Positions 1 through 10,767 of a stretch of 45,815 nucleotides of DNA are shown one piece after another. The notes under the pieces are model-generated. The model made no database searches. It saw only the letters and a program-made list of their open reading frames with translations, and was not told where the DNA came from. Position 1 is the first letter of the stretch. Every line of letters starts with the position of its first letter. The translations under genes and the position numbers were made by a program. Location of the stretch: contig JAQGDQ010000982.1 of the NCBI GenBank assembly GCA_030141605.1, forward strand, positions 27,501-73,315, in the 5' to 3' direction. The DNA is from Tubiluchus corallicola (Eukaryota > Priapulida > Priapulimorpha > Priapulimorphida > Tubiluchidae).

Positions 1-1225
1 ATTGCTTATTTGTGCATTGTGAAGACATTTGGGATTATCATAAATAATAAAAAAATCATAATTTAACTTTTTGATCATCAGTTTATTGGAAATTACATTA
101 TTGTATTTACAAACGGAAAATTATTTTTTTTGCATGCTATGATTGAAAACATTTTAATATTCAAATGTTTAGTCGTACAACTTGCCTAACTTAGTATGAA
201 AAATGATGTTATTTGACTTTCAAATAAGGCAGGATCATTCAGCCGTCTGAACTTAGAATAAACGCCTTCAGTGTGAAGATTCTTTAACTCTAAATAAGCA
301 TCATACTTTCAGAACACGTACAAAGTTGCTTATTGATTCACATGTAAAACTTTCTGAATTAAACTGACTCCACGTTTAGCACAGCGTTTATAACTATAAT
401 GCCGAAAGCATTCAAGTCTTATCTTATGTGAAGGTCGTTCATTGCCTTGCGGCTATGGCGCCTGATTGTACATCATGTGAAATGGAAAGTCACATTCCAA
501 GTTTTTAATGGCGTGCCTCGTTGATATATAATTGACAAATTGACGTTCAAATAATGTGAAATGAAAAGTTTTTAATGGCGCGCCTCGCACGTGTTAAGCA
601 TTACAATTTTAAAGCGCTAGAAAGTTTGCTGGCCAATAAAACATCTCAAGGTAAACCTATATTTCTGGAAGCGTTTTTATAAAAAATTATTTGTGTGCTG
701 TTTGCGTTTCTTTTTATTTAAGTGTTATTCTTGATGTATTAGAAGTAAATTTTTGAAGTATTACAATAGCTTTGTTCATCTATGCAACTCTTGTTTACTT
801 TGGATACTGATTTTGATTTGATCACCTATGATAAATAGCTACATTGTAGTTAAATTACAGATTTGCTTTTAAGTTTAATTTCATTTTATCTGATGTTTTT
901 AAATTGCCAGCTAAAATTATGATTGTCGATAGAAAATTTTTGTATATATGATTGTGTTACAAAATAATTATGGATTTGAAATATTACAATAGTATTTTTT
1001 TTAGTTTGTCTAACATTTAAGTTGTATCTTAGTGAGTAATTTTGTCTAAGGATTTTAGTGGTGACTGAGTGGCGAAACTTTTAAATTTACAGATTAAAGG
1101 TTTTTCTTTGATTTTGCGCGTAGCATAAATATTTTTAACTTATTGCTTATAAGGCAAAGTGTGAGGTGGGAAATTGCTCAAATACTGTAACTAAAAGCAG
1201 AATCTTTGTACGCTGACTATTTGAT
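1..1225. other. AT-rich non-coding stretch
   Basis: No credible coding frame on either strand. The sequence is AT-rich with many short stop-riddled frames. A short imperfect direct repeat lies near 476-590, where a GTGAAATG..AAAG block followed by TTTTTAATGGCG occurs twice. The left arm of an inverted repeat lies at 424-448 and is listed separately. I see no RNA gene or promoter that I can defend. Confidence 0.6.
424..448 (+). repeat. left arm of a 25-bp inverted repeat (partner 2148-2172)
   Basis: These 25 bases match the reverse complement of 2148-2172 at 24 of 25 positions; the core AAGGTCGTTCATTGCCTT is exact. The arms face each other across about 1.7 kb, as terminal inverted repeats of a DNA transposon would. 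No clear target-site duplication is visible outside the arms, and no transposase frame lies between them. It could be a non-autonomous element or two inverted copies of a dispersed repeat. Confidence 0.5.
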
Positions 1226-1450
1226 ACGCATGCACATATGCCCACATGTAATGTGCACACACGCACACATCATCTTACATAAACACACACACTCAAATCA
1301 CACATGCACATTATGCAGCACATACACCCACACGTAATGCGCACACACCACACATGCATTCACACACACGTCATGTCGCACACACACACTCAAACCACGC
1401 ATACACACACACACGCAAACCATGCATGCATTCACGCATACCCGCACATT
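1226..1450. repeat. CA-rich imperfect microsatellite
   Basis: Dense CACACA, CACATG and CACGCA runs extend over about 225 bases, with interruptions. The 61-residue His/Thr-rich frame across it is a by-product of the repeat, not a gene. Confidence 0.85.
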
Positions 1451-2147
1451 ATATAGACTTTCACGTAAAGGCATTCTTTGAGACGTTTACACCAATAGTT
1501 ATAGTAAACCCAGGTAATGGAATTCGATGCCATCATTAATCTTCCGTCTAGACTCTGTCATGTAACATTAATCTCTCTTGTGCATTATAGGCGTTACCAG
1601 CATTGCAGAAATGTCCTCGGGGGAAACTTTGGCTCACAATGTGAAAAACTTTAATTCAGCATAGCTGTTTGCACTTGTCAAAGAGTAAAACCGCTAAAAG
1701 ATTTTAAACTCCATTCCCTGCATTTTCATGAACGTGAAGATATTGGAAACTAGTGAAACTATACAGACTATGCAGAATGAAGGTCATTTATTAAATATGC
1801 ATGGAACAGCACATGGTATACTACATCCTAGTAAAAAAATAATGAATTGAAGAGAGACAATAAATGACGGATGAACACGTTATTTAGTAAACAAAAATGC
1901 TTGCTATGTTTCAGTTTTTCAGAATAATTCTACTATATAATACTGCTGGTTTATCATAACTCTGTAAAGATAAATAACACAGAAATACATTTACCTTGAG
2001 AAGATACTTTGGCCAGTAACCTTTTCTACTATTTTAGATTAGATCACTGAGCACGTACGAGACGCATCATAAATAATATAGAATCAACTTTCCCCTGATT
2101 TCACTTGACAAGATTGATGATTTTATTGTTGCCGTGCCGACAAAGGT
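1451..2147. other. AT-rich non-coding stretch
   Basis: No supported gene. The stretch lies between the CA-rich tract and the right arm of the inverted repeat, and would be interior sequence if the arms delimit one element. Confidence 0.5.
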
Positions 2148-2172
2148 AAGGCAATGAACGACCTTCAGATAA
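2148..2172 (-). repeat. right arm of the 25-bp inverted repeat (partner 424-448)
   Basis: Reverse complement of 424-448 with one mismatch. It sits about 50 bases before the triplet microsatellite. Confidence 0.5.
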
Positions 2173-2220
2173 AACTGGTATGTAATTAAACTCAAGAGCC
2201 TAAAAACTACTTTTTAACGT

Positions 2221-2268
2221 TTTTGTTGTTTGTATTGCTGTTGCTGTTGTTATTGTTGCTGTTGTTGT

Positions 2269-2315
<47 letters not shown>

Positions 2316-2331
2316 TTATTGTTGCTGTTGC

Positions 2332-2401
<70 letters not shown>

Positions 2402-2406
2402 ATTGT
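2221..2406. repeat. TTG/CTG triplet microsatellite
   Basis: The first part is mainly CTGTTG hexamers with a few ATT interruptions (about 2236-2330). It is followed by a nearly uninterrupted GTT tract (about 2331-2400). Long frames across it encode only poly-Leu or poly-Cys on the plus strand and poly-Thr/Ala on the minus strand, and are not taken as genes. Confidence 0.95.
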
Positions 2407-2628
2407 CAATTTATCGCTTACCTTAAGGGGCATTTCGCTTTTTAAACTTTGGTAACCAAAAAGCAAATTAAAGTTGTTAAACGAAGTGTGTAAAAGAAGC
2501 CAGCTTATCAATCTTAAATAGAGTTTTGCAAGTTTTGTTGTTTGTTTTTGCACAATATTCTAAATGCCGTAATTGATTGACTGCAGCCACTTTTTGAGGT
2601 TTTTTTAAAATAAAAAATAAGATCCCGT

Positions 2629-2965
2629 GGCTCAACAAGTAAGATATTTATATCCAATACTTCAAAAAATTAATTAATCTATATAATTATGTATTTTTTA
2701 TATAAAATATTCACTGAAATTTTAAATTGATTTGAACTTTTGATGGCGGCCATTTTATTTTCTATATTTGTTAATCCAAAATAACATGGCTCAGCAAGTA
2801 AGATATTTAAGTCCAGTGCTTCAAAAAATTAATTATTCTATGTATTATTTTATATAAATTTTTCCCTGGAAATTTAAATTGATTTGAACTTTGAATGGCG
2901 CCCTTTTTTCTATTTTTATTAATCCAAAGTAACATGGCTCAGCAAGATAAATATTTAAATCCACC
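2629..2965 (+). repeat. short tandem repeat, unit about 150-159 bp, 2.2 copies
   Basis: The block GGCTCARCAAG..AAGATATTTA starts at 2629, 2788 and 2936. Each full copy then carries CTTCAAAAAATTAATTA and GATTTGAACTTT. Copies differ by scattered substitutions and an 11-bp length difference. Nothing in it looks coding. Confidence 0.8.
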
Positions 2966-3099
2966 TTCGCTAAGCACTATGCAATAAATACATAGCTAAG
3001 AAGACGTTGTGCTGCCATCTGACGGCAAAAACCAAAATTACATTTGTCTGACTTTCTAGTAAACTTTTCTGCGTTTACAGATCATATAATCTGTCATGT

Positions 3100-3356
3100 T
3101 GTTAAGTTAAGGTAAGGTTAACTGAACCAATAATCTTACGTTACGCCAAGATACGACCAATCAACTGCTGGTGTTGATGCACCAATGAGCACATGTGGGC
3201 GTGAGTATTCACAGGCAGTGACTTATGGGCGTGGTTTCTTTAACGTATTTAACCGCAAAAGGAGCGCTGCTTACTTCTCTTGCGCTAAACTCAACACTGT
3301 GCAAAAATTGCTGTGAATAAAACACCGTCTTGTTCTTTTCGTTTTTAATCTGCACA
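3100..3356 (+). repeat. possible solo LTR or LTR-like promoter
   Basis: The segment begins TGTTAAG and ends CTGCACA, so it has TG..CA ends. Inside are two CCAAT boxes near 3158 and 3180, two GGGCGTG-type boxes, a TATA-like GTATTTAA near 3246, and AATAAA at 3316-3321 followed by a T/G-rich stretch. That order of promoter then early polyadenylation signal is typical of an LTR. The bases just after it, GGTAACAGAAG, loosely resemble an initiator-Met primer-binding site. No second copy and no clear target-site duplication are visible, so this is tentative; an ordinary promoter is the alternative. Confidence 0.35.
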
Positions 3357-3793
3357 GGTAACAGAAGTCAGGTTTTGTAAAATTGTTTTTGTAAATGTCA
3401 ACATTTTTGGGAGTTTCTCACCACATTTTGTGCAAATATCTCGAGAGGTGATTTTGTTGGGAAAATTTTTTGAACGTTAGCATTTCACTATACTTTTGTT
3501 GTGTTAATATTTTCGGAATTTCTTATTTCTAATGTGCAATATGTGAATTTTAGTGAGATTTCAATATTATTTCTGTGGTAAAATTCGCATAAATAAAAAT
3601 AGATATCGAGCTTGTGCGCACGTTTCTAGTTTTTTGTGAATAACAGAGTTTCAACGTTTTTGTGAAATATTTTGTGACGCAAGTGAATTGGATATTAACT
3701 GAGCGCAGATGTGAATAAAATGTCGTTGCAGCATTCTTTTGCTTTTTCTAACGGTAGGGTCAATTGGCTGAATAACCCGTTTTTTGGTGTTGG
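3357..3793. other. AT-rich non-coding stretch
   Basis: No supported gene. A GTGAATAAAA segment followed by similar T-rich sequence occurs near 3311 and again near 3711, which may mark a partial duplication of the end of the LTR-like segment. Confidence 0.4.
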
Positions 3794-4298
3794 ACCAAAT
3801 AGGACCAAAATTTGGGCACTGCTAAGGGATTAATTATGACGTTAAAAATATGCCACCATTTTTTCCAAAATTAATAGGTAGGATTTAGTCCAGGATGATG
3901 AAAAAATGCTCACATTGATTCAAAAGCATGAAATTTTTGCACAGTGCCAGAGCTCATTAAGGTAATTAATTTTGATTATTGAGTCAATTGATTTTTTTTC
4001 AATGGCTGGCAATAGGTCTGCTGCTAGCTTATAAGGGCTATATTTTGGCTGTCAGAACATACATGATAATATAAGTTCTCAAGGTCTAAACATGGTGTCT
4101 AAATATAGGTTCTCAAGGTCAAGGAATCCACATCTGATGCCTAAATGCCCCTATAATATCACTTTATTCTAAGATGGCGCCTAAGAAGGCTGCAAAGTTT
4201 GCACAAAATAACGGAATGGTCATTTTAGTCAATTGCAGCCATCTTTTTGACGTCATAATTAGACCCTTTGCAGTGACTAAATTTCGGCCTAATTTGGG
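3794..4298. repeat. inverted-repeat element, about 0.5 kb
   Basis: Bases 3794-3852 match the reverse complement of 4240-4298 at 47 of 59 positions with no gap. The shared core is TTATGACGT flanked by conserved AAATTT and CACTGC blocks. Weaker similarity continues inward. The structure could fold into a long imperfect hairpin, as a foldback or MITE-like element would. A 71-codon frame at 4174-4389 overlaps the right arm and is not credible as a gene. Confidence 0.55.
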
Positions 4299-5960
4299 TA
4301 TGATATTTTCTGGACAAATATTACTAGATAACAGAAAAGCGTTTTCTAGTAATCTTTTAGGATTAAGGCAATTTTTTCCCTTATATTGACACTACTATAA
4401 AGTGCTTGACTTTCTTATTTCACTTCAATTCGAGCTGTTGTCAAAAGCAAATATCTAATGTTTCAAAGCCTGATATTCCATGCTTGCAATGGATGTAATT
4501 GAGTTCATCGGCCATTAGCCATGCATATCTTTTAAACAATTATAATCTCTATTAATTTATCTATTAATTATTTTTTGTCTCATAACTCATTCCACATAAT
4601 TTTTTAAACTTCACTTTCTGGTGCTCAAGCTTTATTTTTTATTGATTTTATTTCCCAGTTGTTATTAAATTGGTTAACATAGATTATTATCCTCAACAGC
4701 TATAGTCTGTACATCTATTAGGCATTTAGCTTATCATGAAAGTGTGCACTTTGCCATGGCATCGTTCTGCCAGATATCATTTCAGCAGTGAACCATTTCG
4801 TCACATAATAATTTTGCAGTCTATCATTTTGCCGTTGCATAAGTAGAGATGGTGTTTCAAAGTTTCCAATTTCAAAGCCTCCTTTCATTGACTGAAAATA
4901 ATGGAATATTAGACAGCTTATGGCTCTGTGATAGTTATTTGTTTTGTTTTAACAGTTTAGAACTCTGAAGGATTTGTGTTAATATTGTTTGAAAAAACAA
5001 TTTTTCTAAAATCTACTTGGAAAACAACAAAAAACCAAGAACAGTATAAAGTAAAATTTCTATTGTTTACAATCTTTGTAGACTGTAGCTGTTGTTTGTT
5101 ATGTTTTGATACATGTTGTTTGTTTTGTTCTTATGGTGGTTGTGAGGCTCGTGATTCCGTGTGAACAGCCACGAGGGCATAGCAAACTACCAAAGCTTTT
5201 TAAATAAAACTGCACATTTATTAAACATAGACACAGTATAAAAAGAGGGATAGACATGCCAGCCCTCAGACTTTCAAGTTAGTTCCTAATCTGGAAGAGG
5301 TGCTGGCTACAATTCCTTTTGTTTAATTACCTAGTGCGCACTGGGCTTCTTCGCATAGCAGTTACATCATCTATCTACAGTCGTGAAGAATCCTTCTAAA
5401 TGGGTCATGTATCATGTGGTACGCCACACCTAAGTGGGCTTCTGGCTTGAATCTTTAATTTAATATTTAACCTTGAATCATCAATTTGATATTTTAACCT
5501 TGAATCATCAATTTAAAACACGCTCTCTTTAATCATAACCAAAGGCTGCATTTCGCTATTTAACAAACACTCTGTCTTTATAAAAGCCAAAAGACGACCA
5601 GTGAAGTGCATAAAATTGAGATTAATATCCCAGACCCCTTGACCATAGTCACATGGGTCACAGGCACTTGAGGTCTACCATAAATGTGCCATATTTGATC
5701 AAAGTACCAAGCCTTCGTTTTGAGTTATCAATTAAAATATGAGTCATTGTGATGTAAACAATAACGCGTTAAACATGAAATTTTCTGAATGCGTTTGTAT
5801 TTCTGTTGTGTAAAATATTTATCACAAATTTCTAGCTAAACAAAAACTGTCTTGCCATTTTAGCGTCATTCAAGTTCTGTGCTTGTAAAGGAGATCAAAT
5901 GGTGCGAACTTGCCACTCTCATCTGTTACAGTTTCAAAAGTCCCATTTCCAACTTCAGAA
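4299..5960. other. AT-rich non-coding stretch
   Basis: No supported gene. A TTTAACCTTGAATCATCAAT block is tandemly duplicated at about 5466-5515. A short CTCGTG/CACGAG inverted pair lies near 5147-5176. Isolated frames of 60-70 codons lack any recognisable domain or start context. Confidence 0.5.
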
Positions 5961-6283
5961 ACTCATACTCAGTGCAAAGATTACACTGAACAATGTAAAG
6001 TCAACACTCGTACTCAATGCAAAGAGCACACTGAACAATGTATAGTCAACACTCATACTCAATGCAAAGTTCACACTGAACAATGTATAGTCAACACTCA
6101 TACTCAATGCAAAGTTCACACTGAACAATGTATAGTCAACACTCATACTCAATGCAAAGATCACACTGAACAATGTATAGTCAACACTCATACTCAATGC
6201 AAAGTTCACACTGAACAATGTATAGTCAACACTCATACTCAGTGCAAAGATCACACTGAACAATGTATAGTCAACACTCACAC
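5961..6283 (+). repeat. 45-bp minisatellite, about 7 copies, open frame on both strands
   Basis: Seven tandem 45-bp units read as a 15-residue repeat of the form QCK(V/D/E)HTEQCIVNTHT in the plus frame spanning 5910-6293. The minus strand is also open (5955-6281, repeat MSVDYTLFSV.FALS). Because 45 is a multiple of three, an open unit stays open in every copy, so length alone is no evidence of coding. Units alternate between GTTCAC and GATCAC variants. The tract abuts the first base of the large satellite array. The plus frame has no ATG in front of it, and I do not recognise the repeat. Confidence 0.9.
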
Positions 6284-6915
6284 TAATTTTTAATAAAATA
6301 TTTTGCAGTTCACTTGCAACTTAATATCAATCAGTCATATCAAACTAAATTAAAATATAGTAGTAGTTGTTTGTCCCAATATTTTATTGTTAAGTTGTTT
6401 GAGTTGCCGTTTTTCTGTTTCAGATTTTAGAAGTTGCTGATGAGGGAAAAAACTTGCTGTTTTCAGAGCTTGAGGGTAAATTTCGTGCATATAATATAAT
6501 AATTTTTGATATCTCACCTCTTTCGTTTGTCAATTATTATAAGGACCAGAAGAAACTTTCGATAAGCTTTCCTTGAATTTCTACCTTCTGGTACCTCTGT
6601 ATCTATAAATCTTATTATGAATTCCCTATTCCTTTCTAACCGCTCCATCTTCATTTCACCATGCAGCCAAAACTATCAGTTTCCGCACCAATGTTAATTA
6701 GATGTTATTAGATGTTGTAAACATGGTGTCTTTCTAAATTGTGTCATTGCATAGGTACCACCTTTGTCATTTTAAAGCAAATATAGAAAAGCTGTTACTA
6801 CATGTATCTGCAAATGAAATAGACAGTAAGTCCATACTTTTGTAGAGAATGAGCACAGAATACGTACAGAATGAGTTATTACATGTAATCAACTGTTATA
6901 CATGTTTTTATAAGT
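6284..6915 (+). repeat. short edge unit of the satellite (632 bp)
   Basis: This leftmost unit lacks the 622 bp that correspond to 7097-7718 in the next unit, plus about 30 bp near 6912. The joint is at 6465/6466, with a 2-bp overlap (TC) between the sequences joined. After the splice-acceptor-like CAG at 6421-6423 an open frame of 50 codons runs through the joint to a TGA at 6574-6576. It begins ILEVADEGKN and ends KKLSISFP, with no ATG. Either this is a deletion derivative at the array edge, or it keeps an older form of the unit into which the 622 bp were later inserted. Confidence 0.8.
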
Positions 6916-9900
6916 TAATTTTTAATAAAATATTTTGCACTTCACTTACAACTTAACATGAATCAGTCATATCAAACTAAATTAAAATATAGTAGTAGTT
7001 GTTTGTCCCAATATTTTATTGTTAAGATGTTTGAGTTGCCGTTTTTCTGTTTCAGATTTTAGAAGTTGCTGATGAGGGAAAAAACTTGCTGTTTTCTAGT
7101 GTCAAGTCAGTTGCCTATTTCTTCTGTTTCGTCAATGGCAGTTGTTAGCAGGTGCTACATGCATAAAGCTTACATAGGCTTACTATTACTTGAGAAGAAC
7201 AGTATTTGTTCCAAACATTTAGGTAAAGATCACAACTTGTTTCCTAGTCTAAAATGAAGTACAGTGCAATGTTAATAATAATGTTTCCTGTATGTCAAAT
7301 CACAGAGGCAGCGCAAACGTCTTTTCCTTTGCTTATCACCTCTTTGAGTGAATGTGCTCTGCCCTGTGCCTCACCTCTTTCTTTACCAAAGGAAGTATTC
7401 AAAAATTATGTAAATGATTTCTCTAATTATGGCGCTTCGTGGTTCAAATTTAGAAAGCATAAGCTAATATGCTTTGTCACGTTCGCACAACATGTGCTTC
7501 TGTAAAGGTAGAGCAAAGGCATATAAAAAAATGTTGCGTGTTAAAAATGGTTGCAACGAAGAAACACAAAAGAAGCTATTACCAAATATTTCAAGAATTA
7601 AGAGCAGACACGACCAAATGATTTTTTAAATTACAAGCAAATGACACCAACAATGTTTAGCGACCTGCTAGATAAAATGAAAATTTCACCTGTCATACAA
7701 AAGAGTAATACCTACGTCAGAGCTTGAGGGTAAATTTCGTGCATATAATATAATAATTTTTGATATCCCAGCTCTTTGGTTTGTCAATTAATATAAGGAC
7801 CAAAAGAAACTTTCGATAAGCTTTCCGTGAATTTCTACCTTCTGGTACCTCTGTATCTATAAATCTTATTATGAATTCCCTATTCCTTTCTAGGCGCTCT
7901 GTCTTCATTTCACCATGCAGCCACAAACATCAGTTTCCACACCAATGTTAATTAGTTTTTACTAGATGTTGTAAAAATGGTGTCTTTTTTAGTTGTGTCA
8001 TTGCATAGGTACCACCTTTGTCATTTTAACGCAAATATAGAAAAGCTGTTACTACATGTATCTACAAATGAAATAGACAGTAAGTCCATACTTTTGCAGA
8101 GAATGAGCACAGAATACGTACAGAATGAGTTATTACATGTAATTAACTGTTATACATGTTTTTATGAGTTGTTGTTAATTTTGCTAAACAATTGTTAAGT
8201 TAATTTTTAATAAAATATTTTGCAGTTCACTTGCAACTTAATATGAATCAGTCATATCAAACTAAATTAAAATATAGTAGTAGTTGTTTGTCCCAATATT
8301 TTATTGTTAAGATGTTTGAGTTGCCGTTTTTCTGTTTCAGATTATAGAAGTTGCTGATGAGGGAAGAAACTTGCTGTTTTCTAGCGTCAAGTCAGTTGCC
8401 TATTTCTTCTGTTTCGTCAATGGCAGTTGTTAGCAGGTGCTACATGCATAAAGCTTACATAGGCTTACTATTACTTGAGAAGAACAGTATTTGTTCCAAA
8501 CATTTAGGTAAAGATCACAACTTGTTTCCTAGTCTAAAATGAAGCACAGTGCAATGTTAATAATAATGTTTCCTGTATGTCAAATCACAGAGGCAGCGCA
8601 AACGTCTTTTCCTTTGCTTATCACCTCTTTGAGTGAATGTGCTCTGCCCTGTGCCTCACCTCTTTCTTTACCAAAGGAAGTATTCAAAAATTATGTAAAT
8701 GATTTCTCTACTTATGGCGCTTCGTGGTTCAAATTTAGAAAGCATAAGCTAATATGCTTTGTCACGTTCGCACAACATGTGCTTCTGTAAAGGTAGAGCA
8801 AAGGCATATAAAAAAATGTTGCGTGTTAAAAATGGTTGCAACGAAGAAACACAAAGGAAGCTATTACCAAATATTTCAAGAATTAAGAGCAGACACGACC
8901 AAATGATTTTTAAATTGCAAGCAAATGGCACCAACAATGTTTAGTGACCTGCTAGATAAAATAAAATTTCACCTGTCATACAAAAGAGTAATACCTACGT
9001 CAGAGCTTGAGGGTAAATTTCGTGCATATAATATAATAATTTTTGATATCTCACCTCTTTGGTTTGTCAATTATTATAAGGACCAGAAGAAACTTTCGAT
9101 AAGCTTTCCTTGAATTTCTACCTTCTGGTACCTCTGTATCTATAAATCTTATTATGAATTCCCTATTCCTTTCTAGGCGCTCTGTCTTCATTTCACCATG
9201 CAGCCACAAACATCAGTTTCCACACCAATGTTAATTAGTTGTTACTAGATGTTGTAAAAATGGTGTCTTTTTTAATTGTGTCATTGCATAGGTACCACCT
9301 TTGTCATTTTAAAGCAAATATAGAAAAGCTGTTACTACATGTATCTACAAATGAAATAGACATTAAGTCCATACTTTTGCAGAGAATGAGCACAGAATAC
9401 GTACAGAATGAGTTATTACATTTAATTAACTGTTATACATGTTTTTATGAGTTTTTGTTAATTTTGCTAAACAATTGTTAAGTAAATTTTTAATAAAATA
9501 TTTTGCAGTTGACTTGCAATTTAATATGAATCAGTCATATCAAACCAAATTAAAATATAGTAGTAGTTGTTTGTCCCAATATTTTATTGTTAAATTGTTT
9601 GAGTTGTCGTTTTTCTGTTTCAGATTATAGAAGTTGCTGATGAGGGAAGAAACTTGCTGTTTTCGAGTGTCAAGTCAGTTGCATATTTCTTCTGTTTGGT
9701 CAATGGCAGTTGTTACCAGGTGCTACATGCATAAAGCTTACATAGGCTTACTATTACTTGAGAAGAACAGTATTTGTTCCAAACATTTAGGTAAAGATCA
9801 CAACTTGTTTCCTAGTCTAAAATGAAGTACAGTGCAATGTTAATAATAATGTTTCCTGTATGTCAAATCACAGAGGCAGCGCAAACGTCTTTTCCTTTGC

Positions 9901-10767
9901 TTATCACCTCTTTGAGTGAATGTGCTCTGCCCTGTGCCTCACCTCTTTCTTTACCAAAGGAAGTATTCAAAAATTATGTAAATGATTTCTCTACTTATGG
10001 CGCTTCGTGGTTCAAATTTAGAAAGCATAAGCTAATATGCTTTGTCACGTTCGCACAACATGTGCTTCTGTAAAGGTAGGGCAAAGGCATATAAAAAAAT
10101 GTTGCGTGTTAAAAATGGTTGCAACGAAGAAACACAAAGGAAGCTATTACCAAATATTTCAAGAATTAAGAGCAGACACGACCAAATGATTTTTTAAATT
10201 GCAAGCAAATGACACCAACAATGTTTAGTGACCTGCTAGATAAAATAAAATTTCACCTGTCATACAAAAGAGTAATACCTACGTCAGAGCTTGAGGGTAA
10301 ATTTCGTGCATATAATATAATAATTTTTGATATCTCACCTCTTTGGTTTGTCAATTATTATAAGGACCAGAAGAAACTTTCGATAAGCTTTCCTTGAATT
10401 TCTACCTTCTGGTACCTCTGTATCTATAAATCTTATTATGAATTCCCTATTCCTTTCTAGGTGCTCTGTCTTCATTTCACCATGCAGCCACAAACATCAG
10501 TTTCCACACCAATGTTAATTAGTTGTTACTAGATGTTGTAAAAATGGTGTCTTTTTTAATTGTGTCATTGCATAGGTACCACCTTTGTCATTTTAAAGCA
10601 AATATAGAAAAGCTGTTACTACATGTATCTACAAATGAAATAGACATTAAGTCCATACTTTTGTAGAGAATGAGCACAGAATACGTACAGAATGAGTTAT
10701 TACATTTAATTAACTGTTATACATGTTTTTATGAGTTTTTGTTAATTTTGCTAAACAATTGTTAAGT
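6916..10767 (+). repeat. satellite units 2-4, with an intact 83-codon frame
   Basis: Three units at the left end share features that most central units lack. An 83-codon frame (7254-7505, 8539-8790, 9822-10073; begins MK.SAMLIIMF, ends FAQHVLL) is uninterrupted. In most central units a TAT to TAG change at the AAAATTAG site and an extra A before TTTAG break it. Units 3 and 4 also carry AAATAAAATTTC instead of AAATGAAAATTTC, which opens a 62-codon frame (8925-9113, 10209-10397). I recognise no protein family. Near-identity among recently copied repeats explains the conservation without invoking function. Confidence 0.8.

Noticed and set aside
2200-2553. 117-codon minus-strand Thr/Ala-rich frame and plus-strand poly-Leu and poly-Cys frames
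   Set aside because: They are translations of the triplet microsatellite in different frames, with no non-repeat domain.
4174-4389. 71-codon frame starting MAPKKAAKF
   Set aside because: It overlaps the inverted-repeat arm, has no domain or splice context, and its length is within chance for this region.
5961-6283. CRISPR-like array
   Set aside because: Units are directly adjacent 45-bp repeats with no unique spacers, and the context is eukaryotic.
7066-7257. Recurrent 62-86-codon satellite frames as a tandem family of small genes
   Set aside because: They are in several frames and both strands, are broken differently between units, and have no matching family or consistent start context. 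Kept only as a testable finding for the 83-codon frame.
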